64,000 nt of DNA, from positions 28,944,202-29,008,201 of the forward strand of contig NC_092090.1 of assembly GCF_045679555.1 (NCBI RefSeq), in the 5' to 3' direction. The notes under the pieces are model-generated. The model did not search any database and was not told where the DNA came from. It saw only the letters and a list, made by a program, of their open reading frames with translations. Shown here piece by piece: positions 13,119 through 23,229 of the stretch. Positions within the stretch are counted from its first letter, which is position 1. Every line of letters begins with the position of its first letter. Source of the DNA: Salvelinus alpinus. Taxonomy: Eukaryota; Chordata; Actinopteri; Salmoniformes; Salmonidae. A program made the position numbers and the translations under genes.

Positions 13119-13778
13119 GTTTGATCTGTCTCCTGGTATGATGATTAGAGGAACGCATGAGGACTTCTTAAAACAGCAGGTCTGGAAGAGGACAGAAGTG
13201 TTTGATCTGTCTCCTGGTATGATGATTAGAGGAACGCATGAGGACTTCTTAAAACAGCAGGTCTGGAAGAGGACAGAAGTGTTTGATCTGTCTCCTGGTA
13301 TGATGATTAGAGGAACGCATGAGGACTTCTTAAAACAGCAGGTCTGGAAGAGGACAGAAGTGTTTGATCTGTCTCCTGGTATGATGATTAGAGGAACGCA
13401 TGAGGACTTCTTAAAACAGCAGGTCTGGAAGAGGACAGAAGTGTTTGATCTGTCTCCTGGTATGATGATTAGAGGAACGCATGAGGACTTCTTAAAACAG
13501 CAGGTCTGGAAGAGGACAGAAGTGTTTGATCTGTCTCCTGGTATGATGATTAGAGGAACGCATGAGGACTTCTTAAAACAGCAGGTCTGGAAGAGGACAG
13601 AAGTGTTTGATCTGTCTCCTGGTATGATGATTAGAGGAACGCATGAGGACTTCTTAAAACAGCAGGTCTGGAAGAGGACAGAAGTGTTTGATCTGTCTCC
13701 TGGTATGATGATTAGAGGAACGCATGAGGACTTCTTAAAACAGCAGGACTGGAAGATGACAGAAGTGTTTGAACTGCT
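13119..13778 (+). repeat. 81-bp tandem array, open in one frame
   Basis: An 81-bp unit is repeated about 8.2 times. The first seven copies look identical; the eighth carries a few substitutions and then decays. Because 81 is a multiple of three and the unit has no stop, the plus strand is open from 13138 to 13797 (219 codons), repeating a 27-residue unit that begins MMIRGTHEDFLKQQVWKR. I do not recognise the unit. The identity between copies points to recent expansion. No splice sites or promoter tie it to a gene, so I list it as a minisatellite, with coding capacity possible but unsupported. Confidence 0.85.
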
Positions 13779-14198
13779 GTTTGGACAACCATTTTGAGCT
13801 GACCAGCATTCGACTGATCTCTGATGATTTTTTTGTTTGAAATGTCCGAACCCCGGCCAACTTTAGTTTGTGGTAAAAGTATTCTAGACACATTTTATTG
13901 ATAAAATGTAATGTAATAAAAATCTGATAAAAATACTGTTCGTTGACGCTAGTGAGGTTTGAGGCCAAATAAGGACCAGGCTATCGCACTGAAGGAGGCA
14001 GGTGTAGGCCTGATATTACAGTAGTACAGTCAGAATTTAAAATTGTGATTTAAAAAAATATATATAGTAAATATAAAACGATAACATTTGTGTGCCATTT
14101 TGGGGTACAAATCATTCTTCTCAAACCACCCACTTATGTCTATCCTTTCTTCCACTGCATCTCCTTGAAAGCTTCTGTTGCTGTGATCATCTGGAGAC
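13779..14198. other. Intergenic, nothing recognised
   Basis: This links the 81-bp array to the left edge of the PEPD duplicate. No feature is seen. Confidence 0.4.
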
Positions 14199-14616
14199 GC
14201 CACCCACTCAGCAGCATCTATTTCCTGTTTCTCTCTCACTGGCAGCTTTTTCTGTTTTAATTAAACCTTCATCTGGGTGGCTGAAGAGTGTAAAAAATCT
14301 GAGTTATGATAGCAGCGCCGCTCGCCACCCCACTATCTGCCTAATTGACTGCACCGCGTCTCCACGAACGACGCCTCCCCTGGTTTGCTTTGGGAGGAGA
14401 GACTGAGCTTTCTGCCTTTCTTATCTCTCTTTTTTTCCCTTTATCTCACTTTTTCCTCACCCTCTCTCCTACTGTAGCTGGAGGCTGCTGGCTTTTTGTT
14501 GAACTCTCCATGTTGCTCTTATATGTCTAACAAACTAACACTGCTCTCTGCTGATATTTTTATCAAGCTGGAGAGCGAGGAAATCCAACAGCTCAGGTTT
14601 ACAGTAGGATGTACAC

Positions 14617-15069
14617 GTAACTGCCTAAATAACGGAAACACTGACAAAAGTGTGCAAATAGGGCGGGCCACCACGAGCCTCCAGAACAGCTTCAATGCGC
14701 CTTGGCATAGATTCTACAAGTGTCTGGAACTCTATTGGAAAGATGTGCCACCATTCTTCCATGAGAAATTACATAATTTGGTGTTTTGTTGGTGTTGGAA
14801 AACGCTGTCTCAGGCACCGCTCTATTGGGTTAAGATCTGGTGACTGATACAGGTGTAGGATACACCTGATACAGGTGTATGCTACTTTGAGACCCCTCTT
14901 TTAAAAATCACTGAGATCTAGCCATGGTAGCCAAAATACTGGGCATACTTATACATGACCCTAAGTATGATGGGATGTTCATGCTTAATTAAATACAACT
15001 CAAGAACCTGCTTTCAATATACGTTATATCCCTAATTTCCTGAAGTGTTTCATTTATTTTGGCAGTTAC
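14617..15069. mobile_element. Tc1/mariner-type non-autonomous element
   Basis: The terminal inverted repeats 'gtaactgcctaaataacgga' (14617) and 'tttattttggcagttac' (ending 15069) enclose 453 bp of decayed sequence, with no open transposase. It is absent from the matching intron of the functional PEPD gene, so it inserted after the duplication or was lost from the gene. Confidence 0.75.
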
Positions 15070-15390
15070 ATTACCTGTAGTTGTTGGCTCAGGTTTAGTT
15101 ACTGCCGAGACAACAGATTACCTGCTGTGAAAACGTTTACTCTTCTGTTTACATCAACTTGAATTTCAGCGAGTTGATTGGTGAATAATCACTCTTTCAG
15201 TCTCACAAGATAAAAACATGAATATAGATGGAGATTTTCAAGGTGGGAGATGTATGTTTTCATCTCCTTTCTGAGAACATCTTCTTCTGCTCTGTATGTA
15301 AAGGGGTAAAGAGGATAATGTCCTACCAATAGGTTAATTGCTATATCTGTAGTTTTGTGTGTTCCTCACATCAGTGCTTTTCTGTTGCAG

Positions 15391-15459
15391 CCTGTTCCAG
15401 CACTACTGCTACTCCAGTGGGGGAATGCGTCACACCTCCTACACCTGTATCTGTGGAAC
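15391..15459 (+). pseudogene. PEPD exon 10 copy
   Basis: The 69-nt copy keeps the acceptor 'tctgttgcag' and the donor 'gtaagg'. It is nearly identical to the functional exon at 32,461-32,529; the visible change turns a His codon in CYSHGG into Ser. It remains open in frame. Confidence 0.9.
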
Positions 15460-16142
15460 GTAAGGCACTTCCCCCCCTCACTTCACAAAATTTATAGTGA
15501 ACATAATCTATAATTCATGAAATTCATCTTCTTTTACCACTTCAATGGGCCATTGACAATGGTAATAGCTATGACCACTATTCCGTTTTGAAGTTGCCTC
15601 AGCTATCTTTACAAAGCGACATCCCAGCTAGTGTGTTTTATGTCTTTCTCCATTTTGTTTACTACAAGTTACAGCATTGCTTTCTTCTAGGACATCCTTC
15701 AAGCCACTGTAACAGTCCCAAGCCCTCAGGTTTTCAGTTCAAAGCTCTACAGTTCAACTGTATCATCAGAACATGCAGCTGGCAGTAGAGATAACATTTA
15801 GGATTCAGGGGAACTGGCACTGTATGCAGGGACCGGGGTGTCTTGACATTTTGGAGCCCAAGCTTTACTGTACTGTTTGTGCCACTGGCAGATCCAGTTC
15901 CTCTCTGCTGGTCCAGGACTGCTACTCCTGGTGGTGAACAACATCAGTCTATTTTGGATTAAATGTTTTTAAGTAAATATGATGATTACAGTTTGGCCTG
16001 TAAACTGTTGTTATAATGAGCTTCTCTTTTTCTTAATTTAAGAAAAAAGTATGAGGGTGATTTTGCACAAATGTGGTTCTATTTTTTTACTTGACTCGCA
16101 TGTCCACTATCTTGATGATAAATGTTTTTATATATTCAACAG

Positions 16143-16214
16143 AGGACACAAATCAGTTCTGTACTATGGTCATCTAGGAGCTCCCAATGACAAGTCTATA
16201 GTGGATGATACATG
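16143..16214 (+). pseudogene. PEPD exon 11 copy
   Basis: It aligns to 32,705-32,782 with many substitutions and two codons fewer (72 versus 78 nt). It is still open in the expected phase, reading GAPNDKS near its centre. The donor has drifted from gtaagt to gtgaat. It is much more diverged than the exon 10 and exon 13 copies. Confidence 0.8.
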
Positions 16215-17053
16215 GTGAATCAGCAATCACTGTATATACTGTACCTCAGTTGATCCAGCCAGGGGTACTAGGACCACTGGGGGTACTTGGCCTATCCACT
16301 TGAGAAGACTCATGAGACCATAGGCCTAATGGTAAATTGCACATGAGGGGGTACATCAAGGGTACTCCTGGCAGAGCAAAATTCAGTTGGTGGTACAGTG
16401 ACAGAAAAAGGTTGGGAACCACTGCACCTTACTGTTACATTTTGCTCCTATTTTCTCCTCCTTTGTTTTATACCACAAGGCAATCAAAATATTCTGGGGT
16501 TTTCATGTAGTTTAGCTACATTTGGTATCAAGAAATATTCTTAGAGATCCATTGTTTCTCAGTTTTAGATTGACAGTACAGTACTGTATCCAAAGAGAGT
16601 TACACCTCCCCCTGCTGTCCATACTATAGTTGTGTCTTACTGTTGTTTTCCCCCTGTTATTTTAGGAAACATGATGGATGCAGTGCTGTCCCTGATGTGA
16701 TCTGACCCTGGATTCAGTCATCATATAGCCTAGCCCTAGAGTGTGATTGAAGCTGTAAGATGTTTCATTATATATTTAATATGAGCTATTATTACATAAA
16801 CAGTATAGGTTGTATGTGGCAAAGTGGCAGCTTTAATACCAGTTGAATGATAGGGCAACATTTAGATTTTTGCCAAAATAGATATACCCAAACATAATTA
16901 TTTTACATGAGATGGCCGTAAACAATAACATAGTTTTAGAAAGGTCTGGAACTCACCTTTATGGTAAAATAGTTATAAATGGCTGAGGTGTACTCACTTT
17001 TGAGAACATAAGCTCAAGTACAAATATTGTGAAAATATGAAAATGTGATTTTA

Positions 17054-18457
17054 TACTGAACAAAAATATAAACGCAACATGTAAAATGTTGGTCCAATGT
17101 TTCATGAGCTGAAATAAAATATCCCAGAAATGTTCAATACGCACAAAAAGCTTATTTCTCTCAAATATTGTACACAAATGTGTTAACATCTTGGTCAGTG
17201 AGCATTTCTCCTTTGCCAAGATATTCCATCCACCTGACAGGTGTGGCATATGCATTGGGAGAAAAGGCCACTCTAAAATGTGTAGTTCTGTCACACAACA
17301 CACATTCCTGCCCACCAGAACTGTTGCTAGAGAATTGAATGTTAATTCCTCTATCATAAGCTACCTCCAACGTAGTTTTAGAGAATTTGGCAGTACGTCC
17401 AACCTGCCTCACAACCACAGACCACGTGTAACCACACCAGCCCAGGACCTCCACATCCGGCTTCTTCACCTGCGGGATCGTCTGAGACCAATCACCCAGA
17501 CAGCTGATGAAACTGTGGGTTTGCACATCTGAAGGATTTCTGCACAAACTGTCAGAAACCGTCTCAGGGAAGCTCATCTGTGTGCTAGCCGTCCTCACCA
17601 GGGTCTTGACCTGACTGCAGTTCGGCGTCATAACCTACTTCAGTGGTTAAATGCTCACCTTCGATGGCCACTGGCATGATGGAGAAGTGTGCTTTTCACG
17701 GATGAATCACCGTTTCAACTGTACCGGGCAGATGGCAGACAGCGTGTATGGCTGTGTATGGCGTTGTGAGGGTGAGCGGTTTGCTGATGTCAACATTGTG
17801 AACAGTGTCCCATCGTGGTGGTGGGGTTATGGCATGGGCAGGCATAAGCTATGGACATCGAACACAATTGCATTTTATCAATGGCAATTTGAATGCACAG
17901 AAATACCGTGAGGAGATCCTGAGGCCCATTGTCGCGCCATCACCTCATGTTTCAGCATGATAATGCACAGCCCCATGTCGCAAGGATCTGTACACAATTC
18001 CTGGAAGCTGAAAATGTCCCAGTTCTTCCATGGCCTGCATACCCACCAGACATGTCACCCATTGAGCATGTTTGGGATGCTCTGGATCAACGTGTACGAC
18101 AGCGTGTTCCAGTTCCCGACAATATCCAGCAAGTTCGCACAACCACTGAAGAGGAGTGGGACAACATTCCACAGGCCACAATCAACAGCCTGATCAACTC
18201 TATGTGAAGGAGATGTGTCGCGCTGCATGAGGCAAATGGTGGTCACACCAGATACTGATTGGTTTTCTTAACCACTCCCCTACCTTCTTTTTAAGGTATC
18301 TGTGACCAACAGATACATATCTGTATTCCCAGTCATGTGAAATCCATATATTAGAGCCTAACGAATTTATTTAAATTGACTGATTTCCTTATATGAACAG
18401 TAGCTCTGTAAAATCTCTGAAATTGTTGGATCTTGCATTTATTTTTGTTCAGTGTAT
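17054..18457 (+). mobile_element. Tc1-like transposon with broken transposase
   Basis: The ends 'atactgaacaaaaatataaa' and 'atttatttttgttcagtgta' are inverted repeats, in a TA context. The 1.4 kb interior carries a transposase on the plus strand in three frames: a DNA-binding part (17,191-17,532), a middle part with frameshifts (17,651-17,911), and a catalytic C-terminus (17,929-18,207). It lies within the duplicate's copy of intron 11. Confidence 0.88.
17191..18207 (+). pseudogene. Tc1 transposase pseudogene
   Basis: The helix-turn-helix region reads 'ELNVNSSIISYLQRSFREFG'. The C-terminal part has 'FQHDNAQPHVARIC', with the second catalytic Asp, and 'PPDMSPIEHVWDALDQRVRQ', with the final Glu. 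The segments lie in different frames, with a stop after 17,532, so the enzyme is dead. The family normally encodes one protein of about 340 residues. Confidence 0.85.
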
Positions 18458-18552
18458 ATGGTTTTATTTTTTTCTGATTCAACAAAGTGGGGCAATAGGA
18501 CTTGAAATGACTGAAATGCTTTCTAAATATAGTACCAATCAAATAATTTTTC

Positions 18553-18998
18553 ATCTCAACATGAAAAAATACGAAATAATTAGAAGATCACTTTCTCTTG
18601 ATTACAGAATTTAATATAATTGAAGATCACTTTCTCTTGGTCACACTTTGTGCTTAAAGCTGACGTTGTAATGAGTATGCACACATTTGAATGGTGTCTC
18701 TGTGCAGCTCAGTGGACATTTAGGAGAAGATTTCCTATGACCGAAACGACTTACTATAAGATTTCACATTTCTTATAGCTGTAAAATAAATAGCATCATA
18801 CTTAGTGACAGTACCATATTGGCACTATTTTATATAACTGTCGACAGAGAATTTGCTCCTAAATTCAAACACCATTAAAATGTGTGCATACTCATGACAA
18901 TTTCAGCTTTAAGCACAAAGTGATTTCATCCTTCTGTGACCAAGAGAAAGTGATGTTTAAATTATATTAAAATATTTCATATTTTTTCATGTTGAGAG
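18553..18998. mobile_element. Foldback element
   Basis: Arms of roughly 130-150 bp are inverted copies: 'ctcaacatgaaaaaatacga' with 'tttttcatgttgag', 'cactttctcttggtcaca' with its inverse, and 'gagtatgcacacattt' with 'aatgtgtgcatactc'. The left arm carries an extra internal duplication of 'agatcactttctcttg'. No frame is coding. Confidence 0.8.
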
Positions 18999-19002
18999 CT
19001 CT

Positions 19003-19383
19003 AAATTGCTGAGAAAATCACAGCAAGATGAAACCACAATGGCTGGACTCGCAAGACTGTCACCGCTCATTTGTCGTCTCTCAAGCTGGGCTCACTCGCT
19101 CAGAGGAACAGATAATCAATTCTTTGTCTGGATAGGCCAGAAAATGTGACAGGTCACTCCCTATGCAAATGTCGGTCTGAAACCTGACACTTCAAGTCAG
19201 CTCTGCTTAGAGAGTGGAATCGGAGAGCAGACAGATGGGTCTTTTTGGCATTATTTGTCAGTCAGAACTGGTCCAGAACCGCTGAAAGACTAAACATCTA
19301 TGAGGCTATTAAAAAGATGATGGTGTTTGAAAGGGGAACTCTTGGACAGCCTCTTTAACATACCCACTGGATTCTTCATGAAC
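19003..19383. other. Duplicate-intron remainder, nothing recognised
   Basis: This lies between the foldback element and the LTR element. It carries no gene and no clear match to the functional PEPD intron. Confidence 0.35.
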
Positions 19384-19388
19384 GTTTG

Positions 19389-19814
19389 TGTAAAGGGTTT
19401 CTTCCTGGGGTGAAGGAGAGGACCAAAATGCAGCGTAGCCAGTGCTCAACATGTTTAATTATAAGAACAAGTGAACACTACCAACAACTTACAAAATAAC
19501 AAACGTGCAAAACCGATACAGACCTATCTGGTGCAGAACACAAACACAGAGACAGGTAACAAACACCCACAAAAGCCTACTGCCTATGGCTACCTTAAAT
19601 ATGGCTCCCAATCAGAGACAAATGAATGACAGCTGTCTCTGATTGAGACCCAATCTAGGCAGCCATAGACATAACTAGACAACCTAACAAACACTATCCC
19701 ATACAACACCCATAGACTAACCAAACACACACAACATACAATGCCCACCCCAACTCACGCCCTGACCAACTAAACATAATCAAAATAACATAAAAATAGG
19801 TCAGGAACGTGACA
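19389..19814 (-). repeat. 3' LTR
   Basis: This 426-bp copy lies at the low-coordinate end, so it is the 3' LTR in the element's orientation. It lacks the 'tacaca'-type 6-bp addition seen in the other LTR. Confidence 0.9.
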
Positions 19815-22131
19815 TAACCCCCCCCTCAAGGTGCATACTCCGAACGCACCACCAAAAGTCTAGGGGAGGGTCTGGGTGGGCATCTGTCCACGGTGGTGGC
19901 TCCGGCTCTGGACGCTGTCCCCACACCACCATAGTCACTCCCCGCTTCCGTATCCCCCACCCAATGACCACCCTCCAACTAAACCCACCTAACTGAAGGG
20001 GCAGCATCGGGATAAGGGGCAGCACCGGGAAAAGGGGCAGCACCGGGATGAGGGACGGCAGCTCCGGGCTGAGGGACGGCAGCTCCGGGCTGAGGGACGG
20101 CAGCTCCGGGCTGAGGGACGGCAGCTCCGGGCTGAGGGACGGCAGCTCCGGGCTGAGGGACGGCAGCTCCGGGCTGAGGGACGGCAGCTCCGGGCTGAGG
20201 GACGGCGGATCCTGGCTGGCTGACGGATCCTGGCTGGCTGACGGATCCTGGCTGGCTGACGGCTCTGGCTGGTCATGGCTGGCTGACGGCTCTGGCTGGT
20301 CATGGCTGGCTGACGGCTCTGGCTGGTCATGGCTGCCGGAAGGCTCTGGCTGATCCGGTCTGGCGGAAGGCTCTGGCTGATCCGGTCTGGCGGAAGGCTC
20401 TGGCTGATCCGGTCTGGCGGAAGGCTCTGGCTGATCCGGTCTGGCGGAAGGCTCTGGCTGATCCGGTCTGGCGGAAGGCTCTGGCTGATCCGGTCTGGCG
20501 GAAGGCTCTGGCTGATCCGGTCTGGCGGAAGGCTCTGGCTGATCCGGTCTGGCGGAAGGCTCTGGCTGATCCGGTCTGGCGGAAGGCTCTGGCTGATCCG
20601 GTCTGGCGGAAGGCTCTGGCTGATCCGGTCTGGCGGAAGGCTCTGGCTGATCCGGTCTGGCGGAAGGCTCTAGCTGCTCCGGTCTGGCGGAAGGCTCTAG
20701 CGGCTCCTGTCTGGCGGACGGCTCTAGCGGCTCCTGTCTGGCGGACGGCTCTGTAGGCTCATGGCAGACGGGCGGCTTTGCAGGCTCATGGCAGACGGAC
20801 AGTTCAGACGGCGTTGGGCAGACGGGCAGTTCAGGCGCCGCTGGGCAGACGGGCAGTTCAGGCGCCGCTGGGCAGACGGGCAGTTCAGGCGCCGCTGGGC
20901 AGACGGGCAGTTCAGGCGCCGCTGGGCAGACGGGCAGTTCAGGCGCCGCTGGGCAGACGGGCAGTTCAGGCGCCGCTGGGCAGACGGCAGACTCTGGCCG
21001 GCTGAGACGCACTGTAGGCCTGGTGCGTGGTACCGGAACTGGAGGTACCGGGCTAAGGACACGCACCTTCAGGCTAGTGCGGGGAACAACAACAGGGCAC
21101 ACTGGACTCTCGTGGCGCACTCTAGGCCTGGTGCGTGGTACCGGAACTGGAGGTACCGGGCTGAGGGCACGCACCTTAGGGCGAGTGCGGGGAGAAGGAA
21201 CAGTGCGTACAGGGCTCTGGAGACGCACAGGAGGCTTGGTGCGTGGTGCCGGAACTGGAGGCACTGGGCTGGAGACACGCACCATAGGGAGAGTGCGTGG
21301 AGGAGGAACAGGGCTCTGGAGATGCACTGGAAGCCTGGTGCGTGGTGTAGGCACTGATGGTACTGAGCTGGGGTGGGAAGGTGGCGCCGGATATACCGGA
21401 CCGTGAAGGAGGACACGTGCTCTTGAGCACCGAGCCTCCCCAACCTTACCAGGTTGAATGGTCCCCGTAGCCCTGCCAGTGCGGCGAGGTGGAATAGCCC
21501 GCACTGGGCTATGCAGGCGAACCGGGGACACCACCTGTAAGGCTGGTGCCATGTACGCCGGCCCGAGGAGACGTACTGGAGGCCAGATACGTTGGGCCGG
21601 CTTCATGGCATCCGGCTCGATGCCCAACCTAGCCCTCCCAGTGCGGCAAGGTGGAATAGCCCGCACTGGGCTAAGCACGCGTACTGGGGACACCGTGCGC
21701 TTTACCGCATAACACGGTGTCTGACCAGTACGACGCCCTCTCACTCCACGGCAAGCCCGGGGAGTTGGCTCAGGTATCCAACCCGGCTTCGCCACACTCC
21801 CCTTTAGCCCCCCCCCCCCAAGAAATTTTTGGGTGAGCCTCTCGGGCTTCCAGCCTCTCTTACGTGCTGCCTCCTCAATCCACCGCTCCTGGGCTGTGGC
21901 TGCCTCCTTCTTCTCCCGAGAACGGCGATTCTCTCCAACCCTTCCCCAGGGTCCTTTTCCATCCATGATCTCCCAAGACCATTCCTCCTGTGTCCAGTTG
22001 TCCTGTGTACTGGGCCGCTGCTGCTCCCCGTTGCTACGCTGCTTGGTCCGGGTTTGGTGGGTGTTTCTGTAAAGGGTTTCTTCCTGGGGTGAAGGAGAGG
22101 ACCAAAATGCAGCGTAGCCAGTGCTCAACAT
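19801..22131 (-). CDS. 776-codon proline-rich repeat protein of the LTR element
   Basis: One uninterrupted frame starts in the 5' LTR, crosses the whole interior (751 codons exactly) and stops a few codons into the 3' LTR. Residues 1-21 are LTR-coded. A charged segment follows (about 35-120), including 'SREKKEAATAQERWIEEAAR'. Next come proline/arginine-rich imperfect repeats of the type VPRTRPxVRxxSPVPPVP. Then come short tandem repeats: seven of a 9-residue PVCPAAPEL unit, about a dozen of PEPSARPDQ, then SASQDP, and about eight of LPSLSPE. The end is a Trp-rich tail. No gag zinc knuckle or enzyme motif is visible. It may be a gag-like remnant or a novel structural protein. The family is unrecognised. 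The conserved frame through so many repeats is notable, but may follow from repeat units in multiples of three. Confidence 0.6.
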   Translation of the reverse strand: MLSTGYAAFWSSPSPQEETLYRNTHQTRTKQRSNGEQQRPSTQDNWTQEEWSWEIMDGKGPWGRVGENRRSREKKEAATAQERWIEEAARKRGWKPERLTQKFLGGGGLKGSVAKPGWIPEPTPRACRGVRGRRTGQTPCYAVKRTVSPVRVLSPVRAIPPCRTGRARLGIEPDAMKPAQRIWPPVRLLGPAYMAPALQVVSPVRLHSPVRAIPPRRTGRATGTIQPGKVGEARCSRARVLLHGPVYPAPPSHPSSVPSVPTPRTRLPVHLQSPVPPPRTLPMVRVSSPVPPVPAPRTKPPVRLQSPVRTVPSPRTRPKVRALSPVPPVPVPRTRPRVRHESPVCPVVVPRTSLKVRVLSPVPPVPVPRTRPTVRLSRPESAVCPAAPELPVCPAAPELPVCPAAPELPVCPAAPELPVCPAAPELPVCPAAPELPVCPTPSELSVCHEPAKPPVCHEPTEPSARQEPLEPSARQEPLEPSARPEQLEPSARPDQPEPSARPDQPEPSARPDQPEPSARPDQPEPSARPDQPEPSARPDQPEPSARPDQPEPSARPDQPEPSARPDQPEPSARPDQPEPSARPDQPEPSARPDQPEPSGSHDQPEPSASHDQPEPSASHDQPEPSASQDPSASQDPSASQDPPSLSPELPSLSPELPSLSPELPSLSPELPSLSPELPSLSPELPSLSPELPSLIPVLPLFPVLPLIPMLPLQLGGFSWRVVIGWGIRKRGVTMVVWGQRPEPEPPPWTDAHPDPPLDFWWCVRSMHLEGGVMSRS
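20041..20215. repeat. 21-bp tandem repeat
   Basis: About eight near-identical copies of agctccgggctgagggacgg plus one base, coding LPSLSPE on the minus strand of the LTR element. Confidence 0.9.
20338..20690. repeat. 27-bp tandem repeat
   Basis: About twelve near-perfect copies of a 27-bp unit containing 'ctctggctgatccggtctgg', coding the 9-residue PEPSARPDQ unit on the minus strand. Confidence 0.9.
20800..20990. repeat. Second 27-bp tandem repeat
   Basis: About seven copies of a 27-bp unit containing 'cagttcaggcgccgctgggc', coding PVCPAAPEL on the minus strand. Confidence 0.9.
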
Positions 22132-22499
22132 GTTTAATTATAAGAACAAGTGAACACTACCAACAACTTACAAAATAACAAACGTGCAAAACCGATACAT
22201 ACCTATCTGGTGCAGAACACAAACACAGAGACAGGTAACAAACACCCACAAAAGCCTACTGCCTATGGCTACCTTAAATATGGCTCCCAATCAGAGACAA
22301 ATGAATGACAGCTGTCTCTGATTGAGACCCAATCTAGGCAGCCATAGACATAACTAGACAACCTAACAAACACTATCCCATACACATACAACACCCATAG
22401 ACTAACCAAACACACACAACATACAATGCCCACCCCAACTCACGCCCTGACCAACTAAACATAATCAAAATAACATAAAAATAGGTCAGGAACGTGACA
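22068..22499 (-). repeat. 5' LTR
   Basis: This 432-bp copy lies at the high-coordinate end. The long minus-strand frame begins within it, at 22,131. Confidence 0.9.
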
Positions 22500-22792
22500 G
22501 TTTGTCTTAGAGGTTGAAAGTTGAGCAGGTTTTAAATATTGATACACAGAAGATGGATCCTTTAGTCTTGTAGCCCTGAGTGGCTCTCCCATGGGTTTAT
22601 TCATAAACATAGCACAGCTTGACTGTATTTGAACCTGAGGCAGGCTGCCGTGTGCATAGGGATACTGATGGAGATTTAAAGTGGCTGTGTGGAGCGCCCA
22701 TGGTGACACAACATGAGCACCTTTGAAAGGCAAACCGCCTCCGCTCAAAACTTTTATTCATTCTGATGTGCATGCTGGGAACAATTTATTAT

Positions 22793-22870
22793 CTGTTTGA
22801 CATGGGTGGAGAAAGCACTCTGAGGCTTTGCTGAAGTCATCACAGACCATCATGGCTCTCATTAAACACA
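22793..22870 (+). pseudogene. PEPD exon 12 copy, internally deleted
   Basis: The start 'ctgtttgacatgggtggag' and the end 'atggctctcattaaac' match exon 12. The middle, which carries the second metal-binding Asp, is deleted, and the acceptor AG is lost. This alone would inactivate the duplicate. Confidence 0.8.
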
Positions 22871-23004
22871 TGCATACTTACAAATATGTCTAAATCAAGT
22901 GTCAGCTCCTTTCATCCATATATGCTTGTGAGCAAATCAAATGGGCTATGCCTTTAATAGTGAATACTAGATCCAGTCCACAGTACACAAGTCTTGTGTT
23001 TCAG

Positions 23005-23189
23005 AAGTCAAGTGGACAGAGATGCACCGTCTGGCTGACCGGGTTCACCTAGAGGAGCTGGTGAAGATTGGGATCCTGCGTGGGAGTGTGGAGGACATGC
23101 TGCAGGTCCACATGGGCTCTGTCTTCATGCCCCACGGCCTGGGACACCTGCTGGGCATCGACGTGCACGACGTGGGCGGATATCCAGAT
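23005..23189 (+). pseudogene. PEPD exon 13 copy, nearly intact
   Basis: All 185 nt are present, with the same acceptor (tttcag) and donor (gtcagt) as 33,730-33,914. Only about three base differences are visible, none opening a stop. It retains the HGLGH motif with the metal-ligand His. Confidence 0.9.
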
Positions 23190-23229
23190 GTCAGTACTTC
23201 CTGAACCATCCAGGGTGAGACACTGGTTT

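Larger units (their letters stand above)
19389..22499 (-). mobile_element. Complete LTR retroelement with no pol
   Basis: LTRs of 426 bp (19,389-19,814) and 432 bp (22,068-22,499) are near-identical direct repeats, apart from a 6-bp indel. They have TG...CA ends and a 5-bp target duplication, gtttg, at 19,384-19,388 and 22,500-22,504. Read on the minus strand, a purine tract (gagggggggg) lies just before the 3' LTR, which sets the orientation. The 2,253-bp interior has no protease, reverse transcriptase or integrase. It is one continuous proline-rich frame. The element is therefore non-autonomous. The primer-binding site next to the 5' LTR is not recognised. Near-identity of the LTRs suggests a fairly young insertion. 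Confidence 0.9.
14199..23197 (+). pseudogene. Partial PEPD duplicate (exons 10-13), disrupted
   Basis: Sequence from intron 9 through the exon 13 donor of the downstream PEPD gene (32,022-33,922) recurs here in the same orientation and order, including intron sequence. Shared intron stretches include 'aattaaaccttcatctggg' (14,26x and 32,08x) and 'gtgtggagcgcccatggtg' (22,69x and 33,13x). Copies of exons 10 (15,391-15,459), 11 (16,143-16,214), 12 (about 22,793-22,870, deleted) and 13 (23,005-23,189) are recognisable. Exons 1-9 and 14-15 are absent, exon 12 has lost its acceptor and middle, and about 6 kb of transposons have inserted, so no prolidase can be made. It sits directly upstream of the intact gene, as the remnant of a tandem duplication. 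Confidence 0.9.

Noticed and set aside
13119-13778. CRISPR-like array
   Set aside because: The repeats are contiguous with no unique spacers, and the window is eukaryotic.
15391-15459. PEPD exon 10 copy as a usable alternative exon
   Set aside because: It lies upstream of the gene's first exon, and its partner exon 12 is deleted, so no sensible transcript can use it.
20329-21406. Plus-strand open frames opposite the LTR-element protein
   Set aside because: They are shadows: tandem repeats in multiples of three keep several frames open at once.
19801-22131. 776-codon frame as a host collagen- or mucin-like gene
   Set aside because: Its start and stop lie in the two LTRs of one retroelement, with a target duplication outside, so it belongs to the element.
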